Shown here piece by piece: positions 1 through 7,743 of a DNA stretch of 40,750 nt (within the stretch, counting starts at the first letter, position 1; each line of letters starts with the position of its first letter). The stretch covers positions 1 to 40,750 of the forward strand of contig CANOVJ010000034.1 in NCBI GenBank assembly GCA_947570615.1, read 5' to 3'. The translations under genes and the position numbers were made by a program. The notes under the pieces are model-generated. The model was given only the letters and a program-made list of their open reading frames with translations. It was not told the DNA's origin and did not search any database. The DNA comes from an uncultured Lachnospiraceae bacterium. GTDB taxonomy: Bacteria > Bacillota > Clostridia > Lachnospirales > Lachnospiraceae.

Positions 1-57
1 TTCCCTATCCTTTTTATGATTGTAACATTTTTGTAATTTCAAAAGTTTATCCTGTAC

Positions 58-90
58 AAAACCCCTGAAAAACAAATTTTCAAGGGTTTT
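58..90 (-). terminator. Terminator-like hairpin after the ATPase cassette
   Basis: Two 14-base arms (58-71 and 77-90) pair with one mismatch around a 5-base loop. On the minus strand the stem is followed by TTTTG. It lies about 145 bases beyond the stop of the zeta-like gene, and the A/T-rich ends could also make it work for a plus-strand gene entering from the left. Bases 1-235 otherwise show no gene. Confidence 0.5.
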
Positions 91-235
91 ACATTGCATA
101 TAAACAACTGCCTATCTCTTAGATAATTTCGAATACCCAAATTGCGGCATTTTCAAACACTTTATTAGTTACCTGTCACTTACCCGTACTATTTTGTAAT
201 ATCTCACACCTTTTCATTATATAAATTACCGCTCT

Positions 236-802
236 CTATTTTACATTTTCTATAAATTTTTCATACCAAAGCGGTATCTCTTGTGAAACTCTTATCGGCT
301 TTCCATTCTTATAAATTGCAAATCTGCGAAACTCTATGGTATTATCATAAAATGCCGCCAAATCACATTCCGGCAAAACAGTTTTCAAATTATCAAAGGT
401 CTCAATATATCTTCTTTCTATATCCTGCTCTGCAATGCCATGACCACCTTGTTTTATACGTGCAGCTACTCTTTCTTTTGCAATATCTGCACTCTCAACC
501 CCGATATAATGTAGTTCGATAAAATATCCTCTATTCTTTGCTTTTGTTATATTATTTATTATTGACTTTCCACACAATGTAGTCTCCTGATTAAAAGTAA
601 TATCTTCATCAAAATACCTGGCAATTTTCTTTACTGCAATTTTTCCGGCAGTCATAACGTCAGCCATATCTCTCCAATCGCCAAACTCTCTCAATATTTC
701 ATCCGTATTCACTCTTGGCATACTCTGCAGGCTTTGTAATGATTGGTACAACGTCGATTTACCCGCCCCATTAACACCTGCTATTAAAATATATTTTTTC
801 AC
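236..802 (-). CDS. Zeta-toxin-like P-loop ATPase/kinase (COG4185 type)
   Basis: A 188-residue soluble protein with a Walker A loop GVNGAGKST at residues 9-17, an NTDEI segment at 32-36, NQETTL at 71-76 and the family motif RIKQGGHGI (115-123) followed by ERRY. This pattern fits the zeta toxin / predicted ABC-type ATPase group; zeta toxins phosphorylate UDP-N-acetylglucosamine, but that substrate is not shown here and the protein is shorter than the roughly 290-residue classical zeta. The start is a GTG at 802 whose G is also the last base of the upstream gene's TAG stop, so translation is probably coupled. Base composition is much more AT-rich than the neighbouring ribosomal genes, suggesting acquisition. 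It could be a toxin or a housekeeping small-molecule kinase. Confidence 0.8.
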   Translation of the reverse strand: MKKYILIAGVNGAGKSTLYQSLQSLQSMPRVNTDEILREFGDWRDMADVMTAGKIAVKKIARYFDEDITFNQETTLCGKSIINNITKAKNRGYFIELHYIGVESADIAKERVAARIKQGGHGIAEQDIERRYIETFDNLKTVLPECDLAAFYDNTIEFRRFAIYKNGKPIRVSQEIPLWYEKFIENVK

Positions 803-981
803 TAAAAGAGATTCCTTTCTATTACCTGTCGCTGTTTCTTTTGCAGAAGAAAATTACCCACCATTTCATAAAAGCTTCTTTGCTCTTCTGTTTCCGCTTC
901 CAATACAAGCTGTAAAGTGTCTTCCGGTTGAAGCATTTTTATATCTTCATAGATTTTTTCGTACTTTTTCACATCACACAT
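802..981 (-). CDS. Small 59-residue protein coupled to zeta-like ATPase (candidate antitoxin)
   Basis: A short acidic/helical reading frame starting MCDVKKYEKIYED and ending ERNLF, preceded by a good GGAGGTG site 5 bases upstream of ATG at 981. Its stop overlaps the GTG of the ATPase gene by one base. It has no membrane segment or zinc motif; the sequence is rich in Glu, Gln and Lys and predicted helical. The arrangement, a tiny gene ahead of and coupled to a zeta-type ATPase under one promoter, resembles epsilon-zeta toxin-antitoxin modules, but I see no sequence proof that it is an antitoxin and epsilon proteins are longer (about 90 residues). Confidence 0.65.
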   Translation of the reverse strand: MCDVKKYEKIYEDIKMLQPEDTLQLVLEAETEEQRSFYEMVGNFLLQKKQRQVIERNLF

Positions 982-1022
982 AACAGCACCTCCATTATGA
1001 AATCTGCGTAAGTTTAAATGAT

Positions 1023-1051
1023 ATTATAACCTGAATAGCCTGAAATGTTAA
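1023..1051 (-). promoter_or_regulatory. Sigma-A promoter of the ATPase cassette
   Basis: Minus-strand -35 TTAACA (1046-1051), 17-base spacer and -10 TATAAT (1023-1028). It sits between the ribosomal-cluster terminator and the 59-residue gene, so the cassette is an independent transcription unit. Confidence 0.75.
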
Positions 1052-1056
1052 CAGGT

Positions 1057-1088
1057 CAGAAAAACTCCGCAGGAAGAACCTGCGGAGT
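1057..1088 (-). terminator. Rho-independent terminator of the rplM-rpsI unit
   Basis: Perfect 10-bp stem (arms 1064-1073 and 1079-1088) with a 5-base loop, followed on the minus strand by TTTTT. It lies 30 bases past the rpsI stop and closes the ribosomal supercluster. Confidence 0.93.
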
Positions 1089-1117
1089 ATAAATTCTTGA
1101 TACCCTATTCCGTTTGC

Positions 1118-1513
1118 CTATCTCTTCGAGAACTGAGGCGCACGCCTTGCGGCCTTGAGGCCGTACTTCTTTCTCTCCTTCATGCGGGGATCTCTGGTGA
1201 GGAAACCGGCTTTCTTGAGGATCGGCCTGTACTCGCCGTCCACCTGCAGAAGCGCTCTGGAAATACCATGTCTGATCGCTCCGGCCTGACCTGTATAGCC
1301 GCCGCCCCTGACGTTCACCAGCACATCATACTTGTCAACGGTGTCCGTTGCAACCATGGGCTGACGGACGATAACCTTTAAAGTCTCCAGTCCAAAATAC
1401 TCATCTATCGGTCTTTTGTTGACCCTGATCTCACCCTTACCGGGCGTTAAATATACTCTGGCGATTGATTTTTTCCTTCTACCTGTGCCGTAGAATCTTG
1501 CTGATTTAGCCAT
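1118..1513 (-). CDS. rpsI: 30S ribosomal protein S9
   Basis: A 131-residue protein of normal S9 length. The N-terminal [14 protein letters not shown] and the conserved C-terminal tail ending PQFSKR, which reaches the P-site tRNA in the small subunit, are both present. An AAAGGAG site precedes ATG at 1513. It follows rplM by 24 bases, the universal L13-S9 pairing, and is the last gene before the terminator at 1064-1088. Confidence 0.98.
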   Translation of the reverse strand: MAKSARFYGTGRRKKSIARVYLTPGKGEIRVNKRPIDEYFGLETLKVIVRQPMVATDTVDKYDVLVNVRGGGYTGQAGAIRHGISRALLQVDGEYRPILKKAGFLTRDPRMKERKKYGLKAARRAPQFSKR

Positions 1514-1537
1514 TTTAATCTTCTCCTTTCAGTTCCC

Positions 1538-1966
1538 TTAAAATGTTAATACTTCGGGCTTCTGTGCCGCATGATTATGATCAGGGCCGGCATACACATG
1601 AAGCTTTCTGTACATCTGTCTTCCTAAAGGTCCCTTGGGAAGCATTCCCCTGACGGCAAGCTCTACCGCTCTCGCAGGCTTTTTAGCCATCATCTCGCGC
1701 AGGGTAGTTTCCTTCAGGCCGCCAACATATCCGGAATGATGATAATAAATCTTCTGATCGAGCTTTCTGCCTGTTACCTTAACCTTGTCGGCATTGACAA
1801 TGATCACATAATCCCCTGTATCCATATGGGGGGTGAAGATTGCCTTATTCTTTCCTCTCAATACTTTGGCCACTTCCGAAGCCAGGCGACCCAATGTCTT
1901 ATTTTCAGCGTCCACTACATACCATTTTCTTTCAATTGTAGAAGGACTGGCCATAAATGTCTTCAT
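1538..1966 (-). CDS. rplM: 50S ribosomal protein L13
   Basis: A 142-residue L13, an early-assembly protein of the large subunit. The start [15 protein letters not shown] at 1966 is chosen over an in-frame ATG at 2014 because it has a GGAGGT site at the right distance and matches the family start. Conserved [16 protein letters not shown] and the PKGPLGRQ segment are visible. It shares a promoter (2224-2252) and long leader with rpsI, and L13 is the expected repressor if the leader is autoregulatory. Confidence 0.98.
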   Translation of the reverse strand: MKTFMASPSTIERKWYVVDAENKTLGRLASEVAKVLRGKNKAIFTPHMDTGDYVIIVNADKVKVTGRKLDQKIYYHHSGYVGGLKETTLREMMAKKPARAVELAVRGMLPKGPLGRQMYRKLHVYAGPDHNHAAQKPEVLTF

Positions 1967-2217
1967 GATATTACCTCCACTTGATTTTTGTCCTTTCGTT
2001 TCCACTCTCTCCATTGGATGTCCGGGCCTCCGGAGACCATGAAACCTTCAGGTGCTCTATCCATAACGCCCTGCCAGGGAATGAGACGCCGCTCTCACGG
2101 ATTCTTACCGGTGGAAACGAACATCAGGCAGAACATTACCAAACTGATTTCCATGCGTATATGATACGCCATACACACCAACAAACAGTCTGAAAAAAGC
2201 TTCAAACTGTCTCACAC
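1967..2217 (-). promoter_or_regulatory. Long 5' leader of rplM-rpsI (candidate r-protein leader RNA)
   Basis: The 398-base gap between truA and rplM holds a promoter and, downstream of it, an untranslated leader of about 250 nt. On the minus strand it starts with a 10-bp hairpin (ACAGTTTGAA pairing with TTCAGACTGT, one G-U) and contains the palindrome GCGTATCATATACGC (2155-2169). Firmicutes are known to have L13-binding leaders before rplM; whether this one belongs to that family is inference. Confidence 0.5.
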
Positions 2218-2223
2218 CGTTTT

Positions 2224-2252
2224 ATTATATTATACGCTTCCGTGTGTGTCAA
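2224..2252 (-). promoter_or_regulatory. Sigma-A promoter for rplM-rpsI
   Basis: Minus-strand -35 TTGACA (2247-2252), 17-base spacer, -10 TATAAT (2224-2229): a perfect consensus match. Transcription should start near 2217. No clear terminator separates it from truA, so rplM-rpsI may also receive read-through. Confidence 0.9.
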
Positions 2253-2364
2253 CCTGATTTTTACAAAAATTGCCGCAATAAATGCGTCTGCTTCCATACG
2301 CCGCTCCCCTTCATCCCACACCCTTTCAACGCGCAAAAGCATCCTTCATCCAATGCTGACCGGC

Positions 2365-3102
2365 TCACAGAAATTCATACTTCACCAGCGTCAGTCCGCA
2401 GGCCGGGGCGGTAGGCCCCGCCGCCTGTCTGTCCCTGGCGTTAAGGATATCCGCCATCTGCCAGGGCTCTATATGCCCTCTGCCCGCCTCCATCAGCGTT
2501 CCGGCAACAATGCGCACCATATTATAGAGAAAGCCGCTTCCGCACACCCGGATCAGAATCTCCTCTCCCTCCCTTTCCACAGAGAGCGCGTGGATCGTAC
2601 GCACGGTGGTCTCCGCCGTGGAGGCGGCGGCGCAGAAGCTGGCAAAGTCGTGTTCTCCCACCAGATACGCCGCTGCCTGCCTCATTTTCTCCACATTCAG
2701 GGGTACATAAGTAAAATGGGCGTACCGCCTTCTGGTGGGAAGGGGAAATCTGCTGTTTAAGATTCTGTACTCATAGGTTTTGCGGCTGGGACAGCGTCTG
2801 GGGTGAAAATCCGCCGCCACCTCACACGAGTCCTGCACCCGCACATCCTCCGGCAGCCGCTGGTTCAGCGCCCAGGACAGCTTCGCGGGGGGAATGGGTG
2901 AACCGGTATCAAACACCGCCACGTTACACAGGGCATGCACGCCGGAATCGGTCCGGCTGGCGCCCGTCACCTGGATTTCCTCCCGGAGCAGCCCGCTCAG
3001 GGCGCGGTTCAGTTCCCCCTCCACCGTGCGGACCTTCGGCTGAAGCTGCCATCCCCGGAAATCGGTTCCGTCATAGGCCACCACCAGCTTTATCCTTTTC
3101 AC
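2365..3102 (-). CDS. truA: tRNA pseudouridine(38-40) synthase TruA
   Basis: Isomerises uridines 38, 39 and 40 in the anticodon arm of tRNAs. The 245-residue protein begins MKRIKLVVAYDGTDFRGWQ and carries the catalytic motif GASRTDSGVHA with Asp at residue 52. The start is a GTG at 3102 with GGAGG upstream; its GTGA overlaps the ecfT stop by four bases, so the two are translationally coupled. An in-frame ATG at 3228 would add a 42-residue unrelated N-terminus and is rejected. Fourth gene of the ecfA1-ecfA2-ecfT-truA operon. Confidence 0.96.
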   Translation of the reverse strand: MKRIKLVVAYDGTDFRGWQLQPKVRTVEGELNRALSGLLREEIQVTGASRTDSGVHALCNVAVFDTGSPIPPAKLSWALNQRLPEDVRVQDSCEVAADFHPRRCPSRKTYEYRILNSRFPLPTRRRYAHFTYVPLNVEKMRQAAAYLVGEHDFASFCAAASTAETTVRTIHALSVEREGEEILIRVCGSGFLYNMVRIVAGTLMEAGRGHIEPWQMADILNARDRQAAGPTAPACGLTLVKYEFL

Positions 3103-3902
3103 AGCAGGATCCTCCCCACGGCCACGCACACGGCCAGATAGAGCGCCAGTACGCCGTATGCCATCCTGTCTCTCTTCTGATAAATCAGAGGTTTCATCTT
3201 CGTGCGGTGCTCCCCTCCCCGGTAGCACCTTGCCTCCATGGCCATCGCCAGATCGTTCGCCCGCCGGAATGCGGAAATAAACAGGGGAACCAGAAGCGGC
3301 ACCAGGCTTTTCGCCTTTTTGAGGAGGTTTCCGCTCTCAAAATCAGCGCCCCGCGCAATCTGCGCCTTCATGATTTTGTCCGTCTCCTCCAGCAGAATGG
3401 GGATAAACCGGAGGGCGATGGACATCATCATGGAAATCTCATGCACCGGTACCTTCAGATGCCGCAGAGGGCCTAAAAGCTTTTCCATCCCGTCGGTCAG
3501 GTTGTTGGGCGTTGTGGTGAGCGTCATCACTGAGGAGCCTATGATCAGAAACACCAGCCGGATCGCCATAAAGCAGGCCAGCCGGATCCCCTCCCTGGTG
3601 ATCTTCAGCTTCCAGAAGGTCAGCACCACCTCCCCCGGGGTCAGAAACAGGTTAAAGACCACCGCGATGACCAGCAGAAACAGAATGGATTTCATCCCCC
3701 GCACCATGAATTTGAGAGGCACCTTCGAAAGCCTGATGATCATTGCCAGGAACAGCCCGGCGATCAGATACCCCGCAATATTATCCACAATGAAAAGGGA
3801 AATGATATAACAGACTGTGGCTGTCAGCTTCACCCTGGGATCCAGCCTGTGTATCACCGAATCCGTCTGATAATATTGTCCCAGTGTAATATCTCTTAGC
3901 AT
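3099..3902 (-). CDS. ecfT: Energy-coupling factor transporter transmembrane protein EcfT
   Basis: A 267-residue membrane protein that couples the two ATPases to exchangeable substrate-binding S components in group II ECF vitamin transporters. Hydrophobic segments lie around residues 28-57, 72-88, 108-128 and 248-264. The cytoplasmic coupling region has the signature ARG (183-185, in QIARGADFESG) and a second, degenerate ARC-YRGG motif at 224-230. It follows ecfA2 with a 74-base gap and overlaps truA by four bases. No S component gene is nearby, as usual for the shared module. Confidence 0.95.
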   Translation of the reverse strand: MLRDITLGQYYQTDSVIHRLDPRVKLTATVCYIISLFIVDNIAGYLIAGLFLAMIIRLSKVPLKFMVRGMKSILFLLVIAVVFNLFLTPGEVVLTFWKLKITREGIRLACFMAIRLVFLIIGSSVMTLTTTPNNLTDGMEKLLGPLRHLKVPVHEISMMMSIALRFIPILLEETDKIMKAQIARGADFESGNLLKKAKSLVPLLVPLFISAFRRANDLAMAMEARCYRGGEHRTKMKPLIYQKRDRMAYGVLALYLAVCVAVGRILL

Positions 3903-3976
3903 AGCTTCCCTGTCCTCTCACATTCCCGTTTTCCCGCCGCTGTGCGTGCTGCGCCGGCGTATCTGCAAACCGCTTT

Positions 3977-4825
3977 TTATTTCCCCACAGCCCGCAGAAT
4001 CTCTTCTCTGGCCTCCTCAATGGTGGTCAGATCCGTGTCCACATCCAGCCCGCTTTTTCGAAGCGCCTGCATGATATAGGTCACCTGGGGGGCCGCAAGC
4101 CCCACCTCCTCCAGCTCCCGATAGTGGCGGAACACTGCCCGGGGGACGTCGTCAAACATCACCTGGCCCCGGTTCATGACGATGATTCTCCCGACATATC
4201 TGGCCACATCCTCCATGCTGTGGGAAACCAGGATAACCGTCATCCCCGTCTCCTCCCTGAGTCCGGCGATCTGATCCAGGATCTCGTCCCTTCCCTTCGG
4301 GTCAAGCCCCGCGGTGGGCTCGTCCAGCACCAGCACGTCCGGCTTCATGGCCAGCACGCCCGCGATGGCCACCCTGCGCTTTTGTCCGCCGGACAGGTCA
4401 AAAGGGGACTGATAGAAATATTCGTCCTCTATACCCACCTGCTTCAGCGCCGCATACGCCCGCAGCTCCACCTCTTTCCGGTCCAGTCCCAGATTTTTTG
4501 GACCAAAGCATACATCCGAAAAAACGTCGATCTCAAAAAGCTGATGCTCCGGGTACTGGAAAACCAGCCCTACCCTGCTGCGCAGCTCCTTCTTATTATA
4601 TTCCTTATCGTGAATATCCTTTCCGTTGTAATAAATGTTACCTCCGGTGGGCACAAGCAGACCGTTCAGGTGCTGTACCAGCGTGGATTTTCCGGAGCCC
4701 GTGTGTCCGATCAGCCCGATAAATTCTCCCTCGTTAATCGTCAGGCTGACGTCCTTAAGAGCCGCAAACTCCATGGCCGTGCCCGCCTCATATACATAAT
4801 TCACATGATCCAGGATAATTGACAT
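3977..4825 (-). CDS. ecfA2: Energy-coupling factor transporter ATPase EcfA2
   Basis: A 282-residue ABC ATPase. Walker A GHTGSGKST at 40-48, Q-loop Gln90, signature LSGGQ at 144-148, Walker B VLVLDE at 164-169 and switch His in LVSHSMED. The start MSIILDHVNYVY at 4825 has an AGGAGC site; an in-frame start at 4873 would add 16 residues overlapping the end of ecfA1 and is rejected. It pairs with EcfA1 to energise EcfT-S component vitamin uptake. Confidence 0.95.
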   Translation of the reverse strand: MSIILDHVNYVYEAGTAMEFAALKDVSLTINEGEFIGLIGHTGSGKSTLVQHLNGLLVPTGGNIYYNGKDIHDKEYNKKELRSRVGLVFQYPEHQLFEIDVFSDVCFGPKNLGLDRKEVELRAYAALKQVGIEDEYFYQSPFDLSGGQKRRVAIAGVLAMKPDVLVLDEPTAGLDPKGRDEILDQIAGLREETGMTVILVSHSMEDVARYVGRIIVMNRGQVMFDDVPRAVFRHYRELEEVGLAAPQVTYIMQALRKSGLDVDTDLTTIEEAREEILRAVGK

Positions 4826-4869
4826 ATGAATAGCTCCTGCCTTTCCCTTTTCGCATCTCACAGAAAAAT

Positions 4870-5727
4870 TCATCCCCGCGCCACATGTCCCAGCGCCTCC
4901 ACCAGCTCCTCACAGGTCAGGATCCCCTCCGGGATGGCCAGACCGCTTTTGCGCAGCTCGTGGGAGAGCAGCGTCACCTGCGGGACATCCAGGCGCAGGG
5001 CCTTCAGCTCCTCCACCCTGCTGAAAATCTCTCTCGGCGTTCCCTCCATGGCAATCTTCCCCCGCTCCATCACAAACACCTTATTCGCATAGATAATCTC
5101 TTCCATATAGTGAGTGATCAGGATAATGGTGATCTCCTCCACATCATTGAGCGCGCGCACCGCGCGGATTACTTCCTTCCGCCCGTTGGGATCGAGCATG
5201 GCGGTGGGCTCGTCCAGCACGATACATTTGGGATGCATGGCGATCACCCCCGCGATGGAGACACGCTGCTTCTGGCCGCCGGAGAGCTTGTTGGGCGAAT
5301 GCTTTCTGAACTCGTACATCCCCACCGCCTTAAGGCTCTCCTCCACCCTCTCCCAGATCTCCTTCGTCGGTACGCCGAGATTCTCCGGGCCAAAGCCCAC
5401 ATCCTCCTCCACCACCTGACCGATAATCTGGTTATCCGGGTTCTGGAACACCATGCCTGCCTCCTGCCGGATCTCCCACAGATTCTCCTCCCTGGAGGTA
5501 TCCTTTCCATCCACCCATACCGTCCCCTCCGTGGGGTAGAGGATCGCATTGATATGCTTGGCAAAGGTGGATTTCCCCGAACCGTTATGCCCGAGTATCG
5601 CCACGAAATCCCCCTGCTTCACGTCCAGACTGACATGATCGAGAGCGCAGGTGATTCCCTCCACATTTCCCTCCTCGTCTCTTCTTATATATTCAAATAC
5701 GAGATCCTTTGCTTCTATGATTTCCAT
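4870..5727 (-). CDS. ecfA1: Energy-coupling factor transporter ATPase EcfA1
   Basis: A 285-residue ABC ATPase, first gene of the ecf operon. Walker [10 protein letters not shown] at 46-54, Q-loop Gln95, signature LSGGQ at 148-152, Walker B CIVLDE at 168-173 and the switch region [11 protein letters not shown] at 5727 has GGGAGG upstream. In most Clostridia this gene follows rplQ directly; here a plus-strand peptidase gene and a promoter pair separate them. Confidence 0.95.
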   Translation of the reverse strand: MEIIEAKDLVFEYIRRDEEGNVEGITCALDHVSLDVKQGDFVAILGHNGSGKSTFAKHINAILYPTEGTVWVDGKDTSREENLWEIRQEAGMVFQNPDNQIIGQVVEEDVGFGPENLGVPTKEIWERVEESLKAVGMYEFRKHSPNKLSGGQKQRVSIAGVIAMHPKCIVLDEPTAMLDPNGRKEVIRAVRALNDVEEITIILITHYMEEIIYANKVFVMERGKIAMEGTPREIFSRVEELKALRLDVPQVTLLSHELRKSGLAIPEGILTCEELVEALGHVARG

Positions 5728-5848
5728 CCGTGTCCTCCCGCATATCGCTGACTGATCCTGACAAATCCGCCGGGCTTCACCCAGGCCCCCGACCGGACGT
5801 ATCGTCCTGACGGACGCCCTTTGAAAACCAACTCAGGGCCTGCCCTAT

Positions 5849-5877
5849 ATTCTACAGGATATTGGTTTTATTTGCAA
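5849..5877 (-). promoter_or_regulatory. Sigma-A promoter for the ecfA1-truA operon
   Basis: Minus-strand -35 TTGCAA (5872-5877), 17-base spacer, -10 TAGAAT (5849-5854). The -35 hexamer is self-complementary and is also the -35 of the divergent plus-strand promoter at 5872-5900. Confidence 0.7.
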
Positions 5878-5900
5878 TAGAATGTGTTTTGTCGTATGAT
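5872..5900 (+). promoter_or_regulatory. Sigma-A promoter for the M15 peptidase gene, sharing its -35
   Basis: Plus-strand -35 TTGCAA (5872-5877), 17-base spacer, -10 TATGAT (5895-5900), about 58 bases before the peptidase ATG. RNA polymerase could not occupy this and the opposing ecf promoter at the same time. Confidence 0.7.
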
Positions 5901-5958
5901 AACAGCAGACACGCTCCGCAAGGTGGATTGATGTGAAAAAATGCAATGGAGATCAGCG

Positions 5959-7005
5959 ATGAATAATAAATGGATAAAGCCTCTCTGTGGTCTTGTGATA
6001 CTGATTTTAGCCTGCTCCTCACTGGTGCGGATTTTTACGGCGGGGGAAACCCTTTCGGAATACGCGGACAAAAATCTGGCCACGCCCCAATCCGGCCCGG
6101 AGGATGCGGTCTCCTCTGAGGAAGAAAACGCTTCCCCATCCGAATCCTCCACGGCCCGGGAGGGAACCCTAAAGCATGATCTTCCCCATGGTTCGTCAGA
6201 CATCTCAGACGAAAGCCCCCGAACCGCAACGCTGACTGCGGCATACGGGGCCGGAGCAGTCCTTTTGTGCCCTGATTCTCTCCCCGCCGCCTCCGGCCCG
6301 GAGACATCGTCCGGTATGGACGGCCTGAACGGGACGCCTGCCTCCGGCTATGAAAAAGAATTCTTTTATGAGCCGTTGTCAGAGGATACGATTGCCCGCA
6401 TCACCGGAATTTCCTATCCCGTTTCCGAGGAGGCGGCCGCCGGACTGCCCTCTGCGCCCGTGAACACTGTTCCCGATACCGACAGCCTGGCCGTTTCCTA
6501 CGACGACCTGCGTCATTTATCTCTGCTCTATTACGACTTTGAGGGGGAGATTCAGACCGGAGAGCTGATCTGTAATAAGAAAATCGCCCAGGATCTTCTG
6601 GAGATCTTTTACGAGCTTTTCCTGAATGAATACCGGATTGAAAAGATCCGCCTGATCGATGAGTACGGCGGCGACGACACCGCCTCCATGCTGGACAACA
6701 ATACCTCCTGTTTCAATTACAGGTTGGTGGACGGCACGGACAGCCTCTCAAAGCATGCGCTGGGCTGCGCCATCGATATCAATCCCTTTTACAATCCCTA
6801 TGTGGTGTTTAACAGGAACGGAAGCGGCGAGACCTATATCTCCCCCGCGGGCAGCGAAATCTATGCCGACCGCTCCCGGGACTTCCCCTACAAGATCGAT
6901 GAGAACGATCTCTGCTACAGGCTCTTTACGGCCCACGGCTTTACCTGGGGAGGAAACTGGAATTCCAGTAAGGACTATCAGCACTTCCAGAAGGTGGTGG
7001 GATGA
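5959..7005 (+). CDS. M15-family peptidase (D,D-carboxypeptidase/VanY-like), membrane-anchored
   Basis: A 348-residue exported enzyme. Residues 8-28 form a hydrophobic anchor ending near Cys19 (ILAC, a weak lipobox). Residues 30-175 are a Ser/Pro/Glu-rich linker. The C-terminal domain carries the M15 zinc signature SKHALGCAID (His266, Asp273) and QHF (His342). The family trims peptidoglycan stem peptides or cross-links. The ATG at 5959 is preferred over 5941 because GGAG lies 7 bases ahead. It is on the opposite strand to every flanking gene and splits the usual rplQ-ecfA1 junction, which suggests insertion. Confidence 0.88.
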   Translation: MNNKWIKPLCGLVILILACSSLVRIFTAGETLSEYADKNLATPQSGPEDAVSSEEENASPSESSTAREGTLKHDLPHGSSDISDESPRTATLTAAYGAGAVLLCPDSLPAASGPETSSGMDGLNGTPASGYEKEFFYEPLSEDTIARITGISYPVSEEAAAGLPSAPVNTVPDTDSLAVSYDDLRHLSLLYYDFEGEIQTGELICNKKIAQDLLEIFYELFLNEYRIEKIRLIDEYGGDDTASMLDNNTSCFNYRLVDGTDSLSKHALGCAIDINPFYNPYVVFNRNGSGETYISPAGSEIYADRSRDFPYKIDENDLCYRLFTAHGFTWGGNWNSSKDYQHFQKVVG

Positions 7006-7014
7006 TAAGCGGAT

Positions 7015-7085
7015 GCCGTCATGCCTTGCAGGCCGGCTTATCGCAACAAACGCCGTCGCCCTTTGCAGGCCGGCTTATTGTAACA
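7015..7085 (+). repeat. Imperfect 37-bp tandem direct repeat after the M15 gene
   Basis: Two units start at 7015 and 7052; both contain GCCGTC and TTGCAGGCCGGCTTAT and end in AACA. The differences are scattered substitutions. The repeat begins ten bases past the peptidase stop and is not coding in any obvious way. Confidence 0.7.
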
Positions 7086-7089
7086 GAAA

Positions 7090-7185
7090 GGGGCCGCCGC
7101 AAAAATCAGTAATTCTGCGATATATGTCCAATCTGTAAAAATACTGGCTATATATTGCAGGAATCCGCTGTTTTGCGGCAGCCCC
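7090..7185. repeat. 96-bp imperfect palindrome (MITE- or REP-like) between convergent genes
   Basis: Outer arms of 15 bases (GGGGCCGCCGCAAAA at 7090-7104; TTTTGCGGCAGCCCC at 7171-7185) pair with one mismatch. Inner arms CTGCGATATAT and ATATATTGCAG continue the symmetry toward a central loop near 7121-7150. It fills the gap between the convergent peptidase and rplQ genes and may act as a bidirectional terminator, although no T-run follows. It encodes nothing. Confidence 0.65.
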
Positions 7186-7206
7186 CTGAGCGTTCCATCT
7201 GAAATT

Positions 7207-7743
7207 TTATACCAGCTCGAGCACTACTTCCATGGCTCCGTCGCCCTTACGCTGTCCGATCTTGATGATTCTGGTGTAACCGCCGTTGCGGCTTGCGTAC
7301 TTCGGTCCGTACTCGTCAAACATCTTCGCCACCAGGTCAACTTCCTTTGTCCCGCGCTTCTTACCCGCGTTCTTTGTGGGAACCTCGGTTACCGGGTAAA
7401 GAACTCTTAGGATCTGGCGTCTGGCGTGCATTCTGGAGGGAAGGTCCTTTTTGATTTCCTTGTCAACCACCTCGAATTTGGTAACCTTCTTGCCGTCCAC
7501 AACCTCTTTCACGCGCTTTCCGTCCTTGTCCTTCACGGGAACCTTGGCGGAAACCGTAACCTTTTCGTAGTTGTCTCTCTCCTTCACGGCTGTGGCAATC
7601 AGGCCTTCAGCGATCTTCTGAACCTCCTTGGCTCTTGCCAGGGTGGTAACGATCCTTCCCTTGTAGATCAGGGCTGTCACCTGATTTCTGAGTAACGCCT
7701 TTCTCTGACTCGACGTTTTTCCAAGTTTTCTGTATTTTGCCAT
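7207..7743 (-). CDS. rplQ: 50S ribosomal protein L17 (long form)
   Basis: A 178-residue L17, which lines the peptide exit tunnel outer surface. The N-terminus MAKYRKLGKTSSQRKALLRN and C-terminus GGYTRIIKI are typical. A charged insertion of about 50 residues (roughly 54-103, rich in Lys, Val and Asp) makes it longer than the 120-residue B. subtilis protein; such long L17 forms are common in Lachnospiraceae. ATG at 7743 has AGGAG; an in-frame start at 7806 is rejected. Last gene of the alpha-operon part. Confidence 0.97.
   Translation of the reverse strand: MAKYRKLGKTSSQRKALLRNQVTALIYKGRIVTTLARAKEVQKIAEGLIATAVKERDNYEKVTVSAKVPVKDKDGKRVKEVVDGKKVTKFEVVDKEIKKDLPSRMHARRQILRVLYPVTEVPTKNAGKKRGTKEVDLVAKMFDEYGPKYASRNGGYTRIIKIGQRKGDGAMEVVLELV

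Noticed and set aside
6659-7138. 159-codon frame overlapping the M15 gene in another phase
   Set aside because: Thr/Pro/Ser-rich shifted reading of the M15 domain; the zinc motifs are in the other frame.
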